A DNA stretch of 54,864 bases from Bacteroidales bacterium (GCA_017848635.1 JAFIHK010000011.1:1-54864), one strand, 5' to 3'. Shown: positions 20,480 to 30,950, numbered from the stretch's first letter. Translations and numbers: made by a program. Notes: a model not told the origin generated them from the sequence alone.

Positions 20480-22315
20480 TTATAGAATATTATTTACAGC
20501 TTCAACCAGCTCGGTTACTATAAAAGGTTGTCCCTGTACCTTATTGTATTGATGATATGTGAACTTTTGCAGTCTGGCTCTCAGGTAGTCGGCAAACTGA
20601 CCACTGTTAAGTTCACAAACAATTATCTTCTTGAAATTCGAAAAGATTTGTTCTGTATTCTTTGGAAGTGGGAAGATGTAGTCAAAATGTGCAAGACTCA
20701 CCTTTTTACCCTGTGATTGAAGCTCCTTAACTGCAGTATAAAGGTGTCCAAAAGTTCCGCCCCATCCTACCATCAGAACATCACCGCTATCCTCTCCGAA
20801 TAGACTCTGCTCAGGCATAAAATCAGCAAGTTTCTGCACCTTTGCAGCTCTTTCGGCAACCATCCTTTCGTGAACCAGTGGATCAGATGAAACATTACCG
20901 TTATTGTTCTTTTCCAGACCACCAACCCTGTGTTCAAGGCCAGCAGTTCCGGGAAGAGCCCATCGGCGTGCAAGCCTCTCCTCATCCCTCTTAAATGGCC
21001 AGAATGGCTGCTCCTCTGCCTCTTTTATTATTGGAGGAGTAATCGAAGGGAAATCGCTCATTGATGGAATCTTCCAAGGTTCAGAACCATTAGCGATAAA
21101 TCCTTCGGTAAGAAGAAGAACAGGCATCATGTGCTCCATTGCATATTTCGCTGAATAGAAAGCTGCTTCAAAACAGTGAGATGGGGAGTGAGCCGCAATT
21201 ATTGCAATAGGGCACTCTCCATTTCTTCCGTACAGTGCCTGATTGAGGTCGGTCTGTTCTGTCTTTGTAGGAATCCCTGTTGAAGGGCCACTTCTTTGTA
21301 CATCAACTATAACTAGAGGAAGTTCTGTTATCATTGCCAGACCAAGTGCCTCTGACTTGAGCGACAAACCGGGACCGGATGTAGTAGTTACTGCGAGGTT
21401 GCCGGCATATGCAGCACCGATAGCAGTACAGATTCCCGATATTTCGTCTTCACACTGAAGCGTTTTTGCATTTAAATCTTTCCTGATAGCCAGCTCTTCC
21501 AGAATACTGGTTGCCGGAGTAATAGGATATGATCCGCAAAACAGAGGAATACCAGCCTTCTCGGATGCAGCTAACAATCCCCAGGCTACAGCTTGATTAC
21601 CATTGATATTTCTATAAATTCCCTTTTCACTCTTTGCCGGTTCGATATTATATGTGTTAGGAATCGCCTCAATATTACCTGCATAATTGTAACCTGCTTT
21701 AAGAACAGCTATATTGGGCTCAATAAGTTGAGGTTTTTTTGCAAATTTATCCTTTATGAATTTTTCGGTAAATGAGAGGGGACGATTAAACAGATAGTAA
21801 CATATCCCTAGAGTGAACATATTTTTTGTCTTAAGAATAGTCTTTGGATCAAGTCCGCTATCTTTAAGACTCTCTTTGGTCAGTGATGTAATTGGTGCAA
21901 AAATGATATTTCTGTCATCAATTTTTAGTTCAGCAACAGGGTCAGTTGTTTGAAAACCTGCCTTTTGAATCCCTTTCTCGTCAAAAGTATCGGAGTCGAG
22001 AATAATAGTAGCTGTCGGTTTGGCCCATTTTGCATTCGCTTTTAATGCAGCAGGATTCATTGCAACTAGAACGTCGCAGAAATCTCCAGGTGTTTTAATC
22101 TCTTTGCTTCCAATGTGAACTTGAAACCCGGAAACCCCCGAAACTGTTCCCTGAGGAGCTCTGATTTCGGCAGGAAAATCGGGGAAAGTTGAGATCTCAT
22201 TTCCGAATAATGCAGATGAATCGGCAAACAGAGTACCGGTTAATTGCATACCATCGCCTGAATCTCCGGTAAATCTAATAACAACATCCTGTGTATCAAT
22301 TACTTTGTGTTGCAT
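20480..22315 (-). CDS. korA: 2-oxoglutarate:ferredoxin oxidoreductase, fused gamma-alpha subunit
   Basis: A 611-residue protein joining a gamma domain (about 1-190: VIRFTGDSGDGMQLTGTLFA, PDFPAEIRAPQGTVSGVSGF) to an alpha domain starting near 235 with the YPITP signature at 263-267 (GSYPITPATSILEEL). The gamma-alpha fusion is the standard arrangement in two-subunit KorAB enzymes. It is first in the minus-strand korA-korB-gdhA group. In anaerobes this enzyme can run reductively, making 2-oxoglutarate from succinyl-CoA for glutamate synthesis, or oxidatively during amino acid fermentation; direction cannot be read from sequence. Confidence 0.92.
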   Translation of the reverse strand: MQHKVIDTQDVVIRFTGDSGDGMQLTGTLFADSSALFGNEISTFPDFPAEIRAPQGTVSGVSGFQVHIGSKEIKTPGDFCDVLVAMNPAALKANAKWAKPTATIILDSDTFDEKGIQKAGFQTTDPVAELKIDDRNIIFAPITSLTKESLKDSGLDPKTILKTKNMFTLGICYYLFNRPLSFTEKFIKDKFAKKPQLIEPNIAVLKAGYNYAGNIEAIPNTYNIEPAKSEKGIYRNINGNQAVAWGLLAASEKAGIPLFCGSYPITPATSILEELAIRKDLNAKTLQCEDEISGICTAIGAAYAGNLAVTTTSGPGLSLKSEALGLAMITELPLVIVDVQRSGPSTGIPTKTEQTDLNQALYGRNGECPIAIIAAHSPSHCFEAAFYSAKYAMEHMMPVLLLTEGFIANGSEPWKIPSMSDFPSITPPIIKEAEEQPFWPFKRDEERLARRWALPGTAGLEHRVGGLEKNNNGNVSSDPLVHERMVAERAAKVQKLADFMPEQSLFGEDSGDVLMVGWGGTFGHLYTAVKELQSQGKKVSLAHFDYIFPLPKNTEQIFSNFKKIIVCELNSGQFADYLRARLQKFTYHQYNKVQGQPFIVTELVEAVNNIL

Positions 22316-22394
22316 ATATTTTTGTATTATTTATGGATTTGAATCTGAGAATCTAAATTTTCCACAAATGTAAGTAATATATTTAGCTTTACTG

Positions 22395-22402
22395 CAAAAA
22401 TA
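22395..22402 (-). promoter_or_regulatory. Possible promoter -7 element of korA
   Basis: On the minus strand TATTTTTG (22402-22395) fits TAnnTTTG. It would give a leader of about 70 bases before the korA ATG at 22315. No good -33 TTTG is visible in the A+T-rich sequence further upstream, so this is tentative. Confidence 0.4.
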
Positions 22403-22560
22403 GAGAAAATTTTAATTTATTATAATTTAAACTAACTTTTATTACACATCATAAGGTTTAAAGTTTTATATTCTTACAATTTGATCATTATATGCAATAT
22501 TTTATAATTTATAAAAAAAGCAGTTTTCTATTTGTATATTCGCAGATAATTTCAGAAATC

Positions 22561-23079
22561 ATGGCAATTATAAGAGAATTGAACGGGATAAAACCCAAAA
22601 TCGGTGAGAGATGTTTTATTGCCGAGAATGCAGCTATCATTGGTGATGTTGTAATTGGAGACGACTGCAGCATCTGGTATGGAACCGTACTTAGAGGCGA
22701 TGTCAACCCCATCAGGGTGGGTAATCGGGTTAATATTCAGGATGGAGCGGTCCTACATACGCTTCACAAGAGGTCTGTTGTAGAAATCGGAGATGACGTA
22801 TCAGTAGGTCATAATGCAATAATACACGGTGCGACTATAGGAAATAATGTCCTGGTTGGAATGGGTGCTATAGTGATGGACAACGCGGTTGTCCCAGACG
22901 ATACCATAATTGGAGCCGGTGCTATTGTGCTCTCAAACGCTGAACTGGAGCCGGGTGTTTATGCGGGTATTCCTGCAAAAAAGGTAAAAGAGGGATCAGA
23001 TGAGATCCGGGAGGCAGCCAGACGCAATGCGCACGGATATCTAAATTATAAAACCTGGTATTTAGAAGATAATGAATAG
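22561..23079 (+). CDS. Gamma-carbonic-anhydrase-like hexapeptide-repeat protein
   Basis: A 172-residue left-handed beta-helix protein with hexapeptide repeats (ENAAIIGDVVIGDDCSIWYG, VSVGHNAIIHGATIGNNVLV). His66, His84 and His89 match the three zinc ligands of gamma-class carbonic anhydrases; many such bacterial proteins (YrdA/PaaY-like) have weak or unproven activity. I start at the ATG at 22561 (MAIIRELNG), because the 23 in-frame residues from 22492 are hydrophobic low-complexity sequence and would cover the likely promoter region. Its last 8 bases overlap the next gene, so the two are probably translationally coupled. Confidence 0.88.
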   Translation: MAIIRELNGIKPKIGERCFIAENAAIIGDVVIGDDCSIWYGTVLRGDVNPIRVGNRVNIQDGAVLHTLHKRSVVEIGDDVSVGHNAIIHGATIGNNVLVGMGAIVMDNAVVPDDTIIGAGAIVLSNAELEPGVYAGIPAKKVKEGSDEIREAARRNAHGYLNYKTWYLEDNE

Positions 23080-24268
23080 GTTCCTAATATTTCTGCTTTC
23101 ATTATTAGTAATCTCCTGTAATAACAGGAATAATTATGACGGATTCATCATTGAGGGGAACATCTCGGGATACAATGCTCTCCCATCAAGGGTATATCTC
23201 TCCAATAATTCAGTAGAGAATCCTGTAAATTTTGAAGCAGAGGTAAAGGGTGGCAAGTTCATAATCAGGGGTAGGCTGGATACACCCGATATGTTTACAC
23301 TCAAGTTAAATGGTGTTAGAGACTCCCTGAATATATTTGTCGAAAATACACTGATTACAATTAACGGAATAGCAGAGGATCTGCCCGGAGCTCTTATTAC
23401 AGGAGCTGCCACTAATGATTTGGCTTCGGAATATTTCGAAGAGATGGAGGGGATATCAATTACCAGCAAAATCGGAGAGTACTCCGATATTCCTGACTCC
23501 CTTGAATATCTTTACAACAGAGAGGAGATAAGGTCAAGAGTCGAAGATTACAAAAAAAGAGTCCACACAGCAGATTCATCATTTATCGAGAAGCATCCTA
23601 AATCCTTCTTCTCATTAAGGCTTCTTGCAAATAAGGCAGATGAATTTTCTCCGGCATTTGTTGAGGGAAAGGCAGCCATTTACAGATCTCTGCCTGCATT
23701 CAGAAACAACTATTACCTCTCGGCTATTGAACACAAGCTCGAGACGCGGCACCAACTAAAGGAGGGAGGGGTAATTCCCGATATAAAGGTTTCGGATAGT
23801 ACAGGCTCAAAGATCAATCTATCTTCAATTTACTCAAACAATAAGATAACAATGATCTATTTTTGGGCGGGATGGTGCGATGCATGCCGTAGATACAACG
23901 GCTTTATAAACTCTTTTTATGCCTCTTTTAAGTGGCGTGGATTTGAAGTTGTCGGATTATCTATTGACAAGAATATTGAAGAGTACAAGAGTAGCATAAA
24001 AGCCGACGGAATCAGATGGATTACCGACATTGAGCCTGGAGGATGGAGTAGTAGTTATGTATCCAGGTTTAATATTAAGGAGATTCCGTTAACCATTCTG
24101 GTAGACAGTACCGGTAAGATTATCGCATATGATGTACATCGCAGGGATGTTAAAAAAATATTAAGGGAGAGATTACTCTCTCCCCAGGAACTAAATCTTT
24201 TATATAGCACTCAGAGGAGAGATTCATCTGCCTCGGTGCAGGATAATATCGATTCTAAAACAGACTGA
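23072..24268 (+). CDS. Thioredoxin-like (TlpA-type) lipoprotein with DUF4369-like N-terminus
   Basis: A 398-residue periplasmic lipoprotein (lipobox LVISC, Cys16). Residues 25-115 resemble the DUF4369 beta domain common in Bacteroidales ([20 protein letters not shown]). From about 232 a thioredoxin/AhpC-TSA-like domain follows, with the redox pair WCDAC (Cys269, Cys272) and a cis-proline site at KEIPLTIL. It probably reduces or isomerises disulfides of envelope proteins. The start overlaps the preceding gene by 8 bases, and the 3' end overlaps the convergent hppA gene by 14 bases. Confidence 0.86.
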   Translation: MNRFLIFLLSLLVISCNNRNNYDGFIIEGNISGYNALPSRVYLSNNSVENPVNFEAEVKGGKFIIRGRLDTPDMFTLKLNGVRDSLNIFVENTLITINGIAEDLPGALITGAATNDLASEYFEEMEGISITSKIGEYSDIPDSLEYLYNREEIRSRVEDYKKRVHTADSSFIEKHPKSFFSLRLLANKADEFSPAFVEGKAAIYRSLPAFRNNYYLSAIEHKLETRHQLKEGGVIPDIKVSDSTGSKINLSSIYSNNKITMIYFWAGWCDACRRYNGFINSFYASFKWRGFEVVGLSIDKNIEEYKSSIKADGIRWITDIEPGGWSSSYVSRFNIKEIPLTILVDSTGKIIAYDVHRRDVKKILRERLLSPQELNLLYSTQRRDSSASVQDNIDSKTD

Positions 24269-26462
24269 ATGCAACTGTAAGGCCTGCCATTACAATTGAA
24301 ACCATACTCATAAGCTTGATAAGGATATTAAGTGAAGGTCCCGAAGTATCTTTAAATGGATCTCCTACTGTATCTCCCACTACTGTGGCTTTGTGATTTG
24401 ATGAACCCTTACCTCCGAAATTTCCCTCTTCGACATATTTTTTAGCATTATCCCAAGCTCCTCCGGAGTTGGCCATAAATACAGCCAGAACAAAGCCGGC
24501 TCCCAGTCCGCCTACCAAAAGACCCATTACACCGGAAACTCCGAAAATAACACCCATAAGTACAGGAACAATAATGGCAAGAAGTGAAGGGAATAACATC
24601 TCCTGTTGCGCCCCCTTTGTTGAAATCTCAACACACCTTGCATAATCAGGGGTATCTTTTCCGGTTAATATCCCTGGAAACTCTTTAAATTGTCTCCTTA
24701 CCTCTTCTACCATCTTTTGAGCAGCTCTCCCAACAGCATTCATAGTAAGGCCACAGAAGAGGAAAGACATCATTGAGCCTACAAAAACACCTGCCAGTAC
24801 TTTCGGATTCATCAGATTTATCTGATAATACTCCATAAAATCGGGTAGAGTAGCCGTTGCTACATCTACGGTTCTTCCGGCTATATCTATTGTAGCCTGT
24901 CCAATATGCTGCAGTCCAATTTTAACCTCCTCTATATAGGATGCTAACAGAGCAAGTGCAGTCAATGCAGCAGATCCGATAGCAAAACCCTTTCCGGTAG
25001 CCGCAGTTGTATTGCCTAATGCATCTAGAATATCTGTCCTTTTTCTCACTTCTGGTTCCAACTGGCTCATTTCGGCATTTCCACCTGCATTATCGGCAAT
25101 CGGTCCATATGCATCGGTTGCCAAGGTTATTCCCAGTGTTGAGAGCATTCCTACCGCAGCGATACCAATTCCATACAATCCCAGTCCAAGATTTTGTGCA
25201 GAAACCAGATTCTTAACATCAAAATTAATTGCAAAAAGATATGAAAAAGCAATTGCCGCTGTGATGGTTATTACTGGAATAGCTGTTGATATCATACCGG
25301 TACCTATACCTGATATAATCACGGTAGCAGGACCTGTCTGTGAACTCTCTGCAATCTTTTTGGTAGGTTTGTAAGAGTGTGATGTATAATATTCGGTAGA
25401 TTGGCCGATAATAATACCTGCAAGCAATCCGGTTACAACAGACATTGATATGCCAAACCAGTTTTCGATTCCAAGAAGATATAATATTAAGAATGTCAGT
25501 AGTGCTATAAGAAGGGAACTAACATTAACACCAACACCAAGAGAGCGGAGAAGTTCTTTCATTCCTGCCCCCTCTTTTGTCTTTACTAAATAGATCCCGA
25601 ATATTGAGAGAAAGATACCTGTGGCAGCAATTAACATTGGTGCAAACACAGCCTTAAGCTGCAATTCAGGATTAAGACTGAATGCACTTGCACCAAGCGC
25701 AGCTGTAGCAAGAATTGATCCGCAATAACTCTCATAAAGATCGGCCCCCATTCCGGCAACATCACCCACATTGTCACCAACATTATCGGCAATAGTTGCT
25801 GGATTTCTCGGGTCATCTTCAGGTATCCCGGCTTCAACTTTTCCTACAAGATCGGCTCCAACATCGGCAGCCTTTGTGTAGATACCTCCGCCGACTCTCG
25901 CAAAGAGGGCCTGAGTTGAAGCTCCCATACCGAAAGTAAGCATTGTAGTAGTAATAATTGCCAGTTTTTGAGGTCCGGTAACATCTACAAAATTATCCAG
26001 CACGATATACCACATGGATATATCGAGCAATCCCAGACCTACAACAACAAGACCCATTACGGCACCGGAACGGAAGGCGAGCTTGAGACCGCTGTTCAAT
26101 GAATTTCTGGCAGCATTAGCTGTACGGGCAGATGCATATGTTGCTGTTTTCATTCCAATAAAACCGGCTAAACCGCTAAAGAAACCTCCTGTAAGAAAGG
26201 CAAACGGAACCCAGCCGTTCTGTACTCCAAATCCGTATGCCAGTACAGCAAAAAAGGCACTTAAGATGAGGAATACAATGAATACAATTTTGTACTGCTG
26301 TTTCAAATAGGCCATTGCACCCTTTCTAACATAGGAAGCAATGTCCCTCATACGATCTGTCCCTTCACTCTCCTTCATCATCTGCCTAAAGAAAATATAG
26401 GCAAAGGTTAGAGCTGCTAATGACGCAATCGGAACAAAATAGAATAGATTCTGAGCTGTCAT
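24255..26462 (-). CDS. hppA: Membrane-bound ion-translocating pyrophosphatase, K+-dependent type
   Basis: A 735-residue polytopic protein that couples pyrophosphate hydrolysis to H+ and/or Na+ export. The substrate loops are intact: [20 protein letters not shown] with [20 protein letters not shown], and near the C-terminus [18 protein letters not shown]. In [10 protein letters not shown], Ala487 and Gly490 hold the positions that are Lys and Thr in K+-independent enzymes, so K+ dependence is predicted. Whether it moves Na+, H+ or both cannot be settled here; dual pumping is known in Bacteroides relatives. It is last in the minus-strand operon, 12 bases after murI. Confidence 0.96.
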   Translation of the reverse strand: MTAQNLFYFVPIASLAALTFAYIFFRQMMKESEGTDRMRDIASYVRKGAMAYLKQQYKIVFIVFLILSAFFAVLAYGFGVQNGWVPFAFLTGGFFSGLAGFIGMKTATYASARTANAARNSLNSGLKLAFRSGAVMGLVVVGLGLLDISMWYIVLDNFVDVTGPQKLAIITTTMLTFGMGASTQALFARVGGGIYTKAADVGADLVGKVEAGIPEDDPRNPATIADNVGDNVGDVAGMGADLYESYCGSILATAALGASAFSLNPELQLKAVFAPMLIAATGIFLSIFGIYLVKTKEGAGMKELLRSLGVGVNVSSLLIALLTFLILYLLGIENWFGISMSVVTGLLAGIIIGQSTEYYTSHSYKPTKKIAESSQTGPATVIISGIGTGMISTAIPVITITAAIAFSYLFAINFDVKNLVSAQNLGLGLYGIGIAAVGMLSTLGITLATDAYGPIADNAGGNAEMSQLEPEVRKRTDILDALGNTTAATGKGFAIGSAALTALALLASYIEEVKIGLQHIGQATIDIAGRTVDVATATLPDFMEYYQINLMNPKVLAGVFVGSMMSFLFCGLTMNAVGRAAQKMVEEVRRQFKEFPGILTGKDTPDYARCVEISTKGAQQEMLFPSLLAIIVPVLMGVIFGVSGVMGLLVGGLGAGFVLAVFMANSGGAWDNAKKYVEEGNFGGKGSSNHKATVVGDTVGDPFKDTSGPSLNILIKLMSMVSIVMAGLTVAFSLF

Positions 26463-26474
26463 TTTTCTATAGTT

Positions 26475-27290
26475 TTAAATTGTTTGGTTATTAAAGTTTT
26501 CATCGGGGATACCTTCTATTATCGAGGATGCAAGTCCCTTAAGCACAGAGTAGTCTCCCGACGAATAGAATATTGTACTATTTACAATATTTGATTCTGT
26601 TTGTTCATCGGAATCTCTCAATAAGCCTCTCTCCGATAATATATGTTGGGTATGAAGAGCTACTGCAGGAGCGGGATTAACTATTGACACTTCAGGTCCG
26701 GCGATTTTTTTTATTAAATCCTCAAGAAATGGATAGTGGGTACACCCAAGTACTATATGATCTGCCTTTTCGGCCACCATTGGTTCAATATATCTTCTGA
26801 GTAATTTTTCAGTATGAGAGCTGTTCCGTTCTCCGGACTCAACCATCTCTACCAACCCCTCACCGACCCTCTCTATAACCTTTATATCAGAAGCAAAACG
26901 TTCGAGTGTCCGGTTGTATAACTTCCCACGAAATGTACCCTGGGTTGCCAGTACACCAATTACACCACTTCTTGAATGCAAAGCAGCCGGCTTTACAGCC
27001 GGCTCCATTCCAATAAAAGGTATATCATATTTTTCCCTTAAAGCCTCTATTGATGCGGCTGTTGCAGTGTTACAGGCAACAACAATAAGTTTGACACCCC
27101 TACCGAGAAAAAAATCGGTTATTTTAAAGGCTCTTTTGGTAATCTCTTCTTGACCTTTTGGTCCATATGGACAAAATGCGCTATCGGAAAAATAGAGGAA
27201 CTTTTCGGCAGGAAGCAGTTTAATTAATTCTTTCCAAACAGACAATCCACCGACACACGAATCAAAAATTCCGACAGAGCCCCCTTTCAT
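26475..27290 (-). CDS. murI: Glutamate racemase
   Basis: A 271-residue cofactor-independent racemase giving D-glutamate for peptidoglycan. The two catalytic cysteines are in VVACNTATA (Cys73) and LGCTHYPF (Cys183). The N-terminal FDSCVGGLSV has Cys12 where the family usually has Gly (DSGVGG), and SDSAFCPYG replaces the usual D-T-A-x-x-PYG run; both are unusual but do not touch the catalytic cysteines. Its start overlaps the stop of the upstream Skp-like gene (TAATG), implying coupled translation. Confidence 0.94.
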   Translation of the reverse strand: MKGGSVGIFDSCVGGLSVWKELIKLLPAEKFLYFSDSAFCPYGPKGQEEITKRAFKITDFFLGRGVKLIVVACNTATAASIEALREKYDIPFIGMEPAVKPAALHSRSGVIGVLATQGTFRGKLYNRTLERFASDIKVIERVGEGLVEMVESGERNSSHTEKLLRRYIEPMVAEKADHIVLGCTHYPFLEDLIKKIAGPEVSIVNPAPAVALHTQHILSERGLLRDSDEQTESNIVNSTIFYSSGDYSVLKGLASSIIEGIPDENFNNQTI

Positions 27291-27850
27291 TATTGCTGCG
27301 GTTGAGCAGTCTTAAGTTGCATTGGTTTCTTATCGGCAGGAATCTTCATTTCGGCCTTTGCAAGAGGGAGAACATTTACACTGAGATTTGTATCAATGTA
27401 CGGTATATTTCCGCTGGTTACATCAAAAATATATACAAGTCCGTTTGCTTTTCCGAGTTTTGCAAGAACCTCGTTAGCCTTTTGGTAAACAGGTGCAAAC
27501 AGAGATTGTTGCATCTCCTGAAACTCACTGTTTGCTCTTTGTTGATATTGTTCATATCTCGACTGAATATCTACCAGCTCTTTCTGTTTTGTTTCAAGCG
27601 TTGCAGCTGTCCAGGTAGCAGATTTCTGTTGATATGCCTGATACTTTGTCTGATATTCTGTTTGAATTGCAGCCAGATTCTCCTGAAGTTCGTTACCGTA
27701 CTTCTCAAGTTTAACAAGGGCACTATCCCTCTCAGGCATAACATTTATAAGTTCCTGCAGATTAATGTGTCCGAATTTAAGATTCTGCGCACCAGCCGAT
27801 GCCGAAACAAAAAGGAGCAGTACGATTGAGAATTTTGAAATAACTTTCAT
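27290..27850 (-). CDS. Skp/OmpH-family periplasmic chaperone (second copy)
   Basis: A 186-residue protein with a signal peptide (cut after SASAGA), an N-terminal strand KFGHINLQELINVMPERDSA, a long charged coiled coil at about 45-130 (YQTKYQAYQQKSATWTAATL) and a C-terminal strand region (GLVYIFDVTSGNIPYID). This is the Skp/OmpH design, a trimer with helical tentacles that carries unfolded outer-membrane proteins to the BAM complex. It follows bamA and another skp-like gene, the common Bacteroidales order. Confidence 0.9.
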   Translation of the reverse strand: MKVISKFSIVLLLFVSASAGAQNLKFGHINLQELINVMPERDSALVKLEKYGNELQENLAAIQTEYQTKYQAYQQKSATWTAATLETKQKELVDIQSRYEQYQQRANSEFQEMQQSLFAPVYQKANEVLAKLGKANGLVYIFDVTSGNIPYIDTNLSVNVLPLAKAEMKIPADKKPMQLKTAQPQQ

Positions 27851-27863
27851 ATAAAATTTCTAA

Positions 27864-28388
27864 TTATTGGTTTTCTTTAATATTTAATTTCTTTAAAACT
27901 GCCGATGTAACATCAGATTTTGGGCTATAGTAGAGAAGACCCTGTTCCGATGAAATATCAAATATAAATAAAATTTTCATTTCCTCTGCAACCGAAACGA
28001 TTGCCCCATTCACTTTTTGTTTTAATGGATCCAGCAATTGTGCAGATGTCTTTGTCAACTCACCATCCTGCCCCAGGTAGGTTTTTTGCAGCTCTTTTAC
28101 AGCGCGCTCCTTTGCAATTATCTCACTCTCTTTGGCTTTTCTCTGAGGTTCACTGAGAGATGATTTCTGAGACTGATAGGAGTTATAGAGTATCTCGACC
28201 TTTTTCATTTCAGCCGAAATTGTGGTTTCATACTGACTCTTAAGATTGTCCAATTTTTGTCTAGCCTCTGTATACTCAGGCAGTTTTTCGAGAATCTTTT
28301 GAGTATTCACACAGGCCACCTGCTGCTGTCCATACATTGCAGCAACTGAAAAAACAAGTGAAAAAACCGAAAGTAAGATCCTTTTCAT
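27864..28388 (-). CDS. Skp/OmpH-family periplasmic chaperone (first copy)
   Basis: A 174-residue protein with a signal peptide ending near AAMYGQ, the VACVNTQKILEKLPEYTEAR strand-helix start typical of OmpH proteins, a central coiled coil, and ILFIFDISSEQGLLYYSP near the end. It is encoded 12 bases after bamA and 13 bases before the second copy. The two differ clearly in sequence, so they are diverged paralogues that could form separate trimers or a mixed one. Confidence 0.9.
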   Translation of the reverse strand: MKRILLSVFSLVFSVAAMYGQQQVACVNTQKILEKLPEYTEARQKLDNLKSQYETTISAEMKKVEILYNSYQSQKSSLSEPQRKAKESEIIAKERAVKELQKTYLGQDGELTKTSAQLLDPLKQKVNGAIVSVAEEMKILFIFDISSEQGLLYYSPKSDVTSAVLKKLNIKENQ

Positions 28389-28400
28389 ACGAAATATCTT

Positions 28401-30911
28401 TTAGAATTGTTGTCCGATCAGGAAGTGGAAGTTGCTGCCCCCTTTGGTCTTATTCTCAAATGGAACCGGATCAAATCCGTATCCCCAGTCAATTCCCAAC
28501 ATTCCGACGATCGGGAGGAGTACTCTCACACCGATACCTGCAGAGCGTTTAATCTGGAATGGGTTGAAATCTCTGATATCCGACCAAGAGTTACCACCCT
28601 CAAGGAATGCAAGAGCATAAATTGTAGATTGAGACTGAAGCACCAGAGGGTAACGAATCTCCATTGTGAATTTGTCATATACATTACCGGCATATGCACC
28701 ATTCTTTCTAGGAGTAAGCGATGCGTTTGAGTATCCTCTCAACCCCACAGTTTCGGTACCATATGTATTATAGCCGGACATACCGTCACCTCCCAGTACG
28801 AATCCCTCAAACGGAGAGTATCCAAGTTTTCTGTTATAATATCCGAGATATCCGAAGTTTGCGCGTGTCATGATAACCAGATCTTCGGTAACAGGTATGT
28901 AGAGAGTTCCCTTTGCTGTCCATTTATGATATTCGATCCATTTGTACTTCTTGGAATCGGTCATATTATCGTAATCGGTATTCTTTGAACGGAAGAGTGA
29001 GTACGGAGGAGTCAAAGCAAGGGCAAGTTGTATATCGGAACCCTTTCTCGGATATATCTGCTGGTCGGTAGAATTACGATTCAGACGAATAGTCCAGCTT
29101 ATATTGTTTGAGTAACCATCGGAGAAGAGGAAGTAGTATTGCCAGTTCTTCAATCTGTATGTTTGTGCACTTATTTCATTGGAGAGGACAAACATATTGT
29201 CGGGCCATTTAAGTCTGGTACCAATTCCTACGGAGAGTCCGAATACCTCCATCGATTGGTCTGCTGTCTGGTAGAAGTAATATGCATTCGTCTGCCTTGT
29301 ATAATATGCAGATACACTCAGGGATGTCGGTTTGGTACCGAAGAGCCAAGGTTCAGTAAAACTGGTGGAGAATGCTGTATAGTAGGTACCATTTGTTTGG
29401 AAGCGGAGTGACATAGTCTGTCCGTCGCCAAGAGGTACAGGCTTCCAGGCCTTCTTGTCGAAAATTCTCTTTATAGAGAAATTTGAGAAGCTTACACCCA
29501 AAGTACCCACAAATGTATTTCCACCCCAACCTCCGGCAATTTCAAGCTGGCTGTTTGGTTTCTCCTCAACATTAAATATAACATCTACTGTATTGTTTGT
29601 CTGATTAGGAACCAGATTGTAACCCTGACCATAAACCATCAGTTTCTCAGGATCAAAGTGTCCCATAGATGAGAGCTCCCTGATAGATCTCTCCAGGTAT
29701 TGCTGGTTGTATAGATAACCCGGCCTTGTATATAACTCTCTTCTTACAACCTTTTCGTGGGTGATTGTGTTTCCGTTAAGAACGATTTTATTATAGGTTG
29801 CTGGTTTCCCCTCAACAATCCTCATCTCCACATCTACCGAGTCACCCTCAATATTTACCTCAACCGGCATCACATTGAAGAAGAGATAACCGTTATCCCT
29901 GTACAATTTGGATATGTTTCCGTCCTGAGATTCGAACAGTCTCTTTTGCATTGAGACAACATCATATATATCCCCTTTCTTAATCCTCAGTACCGAATTT
30001 AAAATTTCAGTCGGATATACCGAATTCCCGGTCCATGTAATATTTCTGAAGTAGTATTTATGCCCCTCCTCAATTTTGAAGTCAATACCCATTCTCTTGT
30101 CGGAGATGTAGTAAATTGAGTCACTGACGATCTTAGCATCGCGGTAGCCCTTCTCATTATATTTTGAGATGAGTGACTTCTTGTCGTTATCGTACTCCTT
30201 CTCGTTGAATTTTTTACTGCTGAAGAAGTTAATCAGCCTTTTATCTCTGGTCTTTTTCATCGAAAGAGCCAAAGTCATATCTTTGATATTCTTGTTGCCC
30301 TCAAATGTTATCTTTTTAATTTTAACTTTTGATTTGCGGTCAACATTAAATGTAACGGTTACAGCATTTGCGACAGTTGTATCGTCTACCTGTGTGGTTG
30401 TTACCTCTGTATTGAGAAATCCCTTCTCCACATAGTATCTTCTGATTATGTCTGAGGAGGCCTTTATGAGATAGTCAGATAGTTCACTTCCTCTTCTCAG
30501 TTTTAACCTGTCCTGCAACTCATTCTTTTCACCGTTTTTAATTCCGGTAAAATCCCATCTCGAAACTCTAGGCCTTTCAACGAGATGAATATTGAGATAA
30601 ACGGTATCGTTTTTAACAGAATCTATCTGCAGGGCGACTTCGGAGAAGGCCTTTTGGGCCCATATTCTCTTTAGCATTGATGAAGTCTCTTCACTTGGAA
30701 TAGTAATTTCGGCCCCTTTACTCATACCGGTTATTGAGAGAACCTTCTCGGGCCTTATGGCTTTTATTCCGGAAACGCTTATATCGCCGATAATATATTT
30801 TTTCGGCTCACCGTAATCAACATTAATGCTGTTCCCGGGTTTAACACCTTGTGCCAATAATCCATATGGCATCAGCAGGGAGAAAAAAAGGATTAATTTT
30901 AATGACTTCAT
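28401..30911 (-). CDS. bamA: Outer membrane protein assembly factor BamA
   Basis: An 836-residue Omp85 protein: signal peptide 1-20 (ends GLLAQ), five POTRA repeats to about residue 430 (IIGDISVSGIKAIRPEKVLS; KIKKITFEGNKNIKDMTLAL; YFRNITWTGNSVYPTEI; YNKIVLNGNTITHEKVVRRE), and a C-terminal 16-strand barrel with the VGLRGYSN motif (the VRGF equivalent) and terminal Phe. It inserts barrel proteins into the outer membrane. I choose the ATG at 30911 (MKSLKLILFF), which gives a clean signal peptide; an in-frame Met at 30938 adds nine polar residues before it. bamD is encoded at 41631. Confidence 0.95.
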   Translation of the reverse strand: MKSLKLILFFSLLMPYGLLAQGVKPGNSINVDYGEPKKYIIGDISVSGIKAIRPEKVLSITGMSKGAEITIPSEETSSMLKRIWAQKAFSEVALQIDSVKNDTVYLNIHLVERPRVSRWDFTGIKNGEKNELQDRLKLRRGSELSDYLIKASSDIIRRYYVEKGFLNTEVTTTQVDDTTVANAVTVTFNVDRKSKVKIKKITFEGNKNIKDMTLALSMKKTRDKRLINFFSSKKFNEKEYDNDKKSLISKYNEKGYRDAKIVSDSIYYISDKRMGIDFKIEEGHKYYFRNITWTGNSVYPTEILNSVLRIKKGDIYDVVSMQKRLFESQDGNISKLYRDNGYLFFNVMPVEVNIEGDSVDVEMRIVEGKPATYNKIVLNGNTITHEKVVRRELYTRPGYLYNQQYLERSIRELSSMGHFDPEKLMVYGQGYNLVPNQTNNTVDVIFNVEEKPNSQLEIAGGWGGNTFVGTLGVSFSNFSIKRIFDKKAWKPVPLGDGQTMSLRFQTNGTYYTAFSTSFTEPWLFGTKPTSLSVSAYYTRQTNAYYFYQTADQSMEVFGLSVGIGTRLKWPDNMFVLSNEISAQTYRLKNWQYYFLFSDGYSNNISWTIRLNRNSTDQQIYPRKGSDIQLALALTPPYSLFRSKNTDYDNMTDSKKYKWIEYHKWTAKGTLYIPVTEDLVIMTRANFGYLGYYNRKLGYSPFEGFVLGGDGMSGYNTYGTETVGLRGYSNASLTPRKNGAYAGNVYDKFTMEIRYPLVLQSQSTIYALAFLEGGNSWSDIRDFNPFQIKRSAGIGVRVLLPIVGMLGIDWGYGFDPVPFENKTKGGSNFHFLIGQQF

Positions 30912-30950
30912 CTGCAATTTTTGTCTGTAAGTTCGCAAAGATAAGCTTTT

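Noticed and set aside
27293-27829. 178-codon open frame on the plus strand opposite a Skp-like gene
   Set aside because: It is antisense to a clear family member, its product resembles no protein I know and is rich in Cys and Leu typical of antisense frames.
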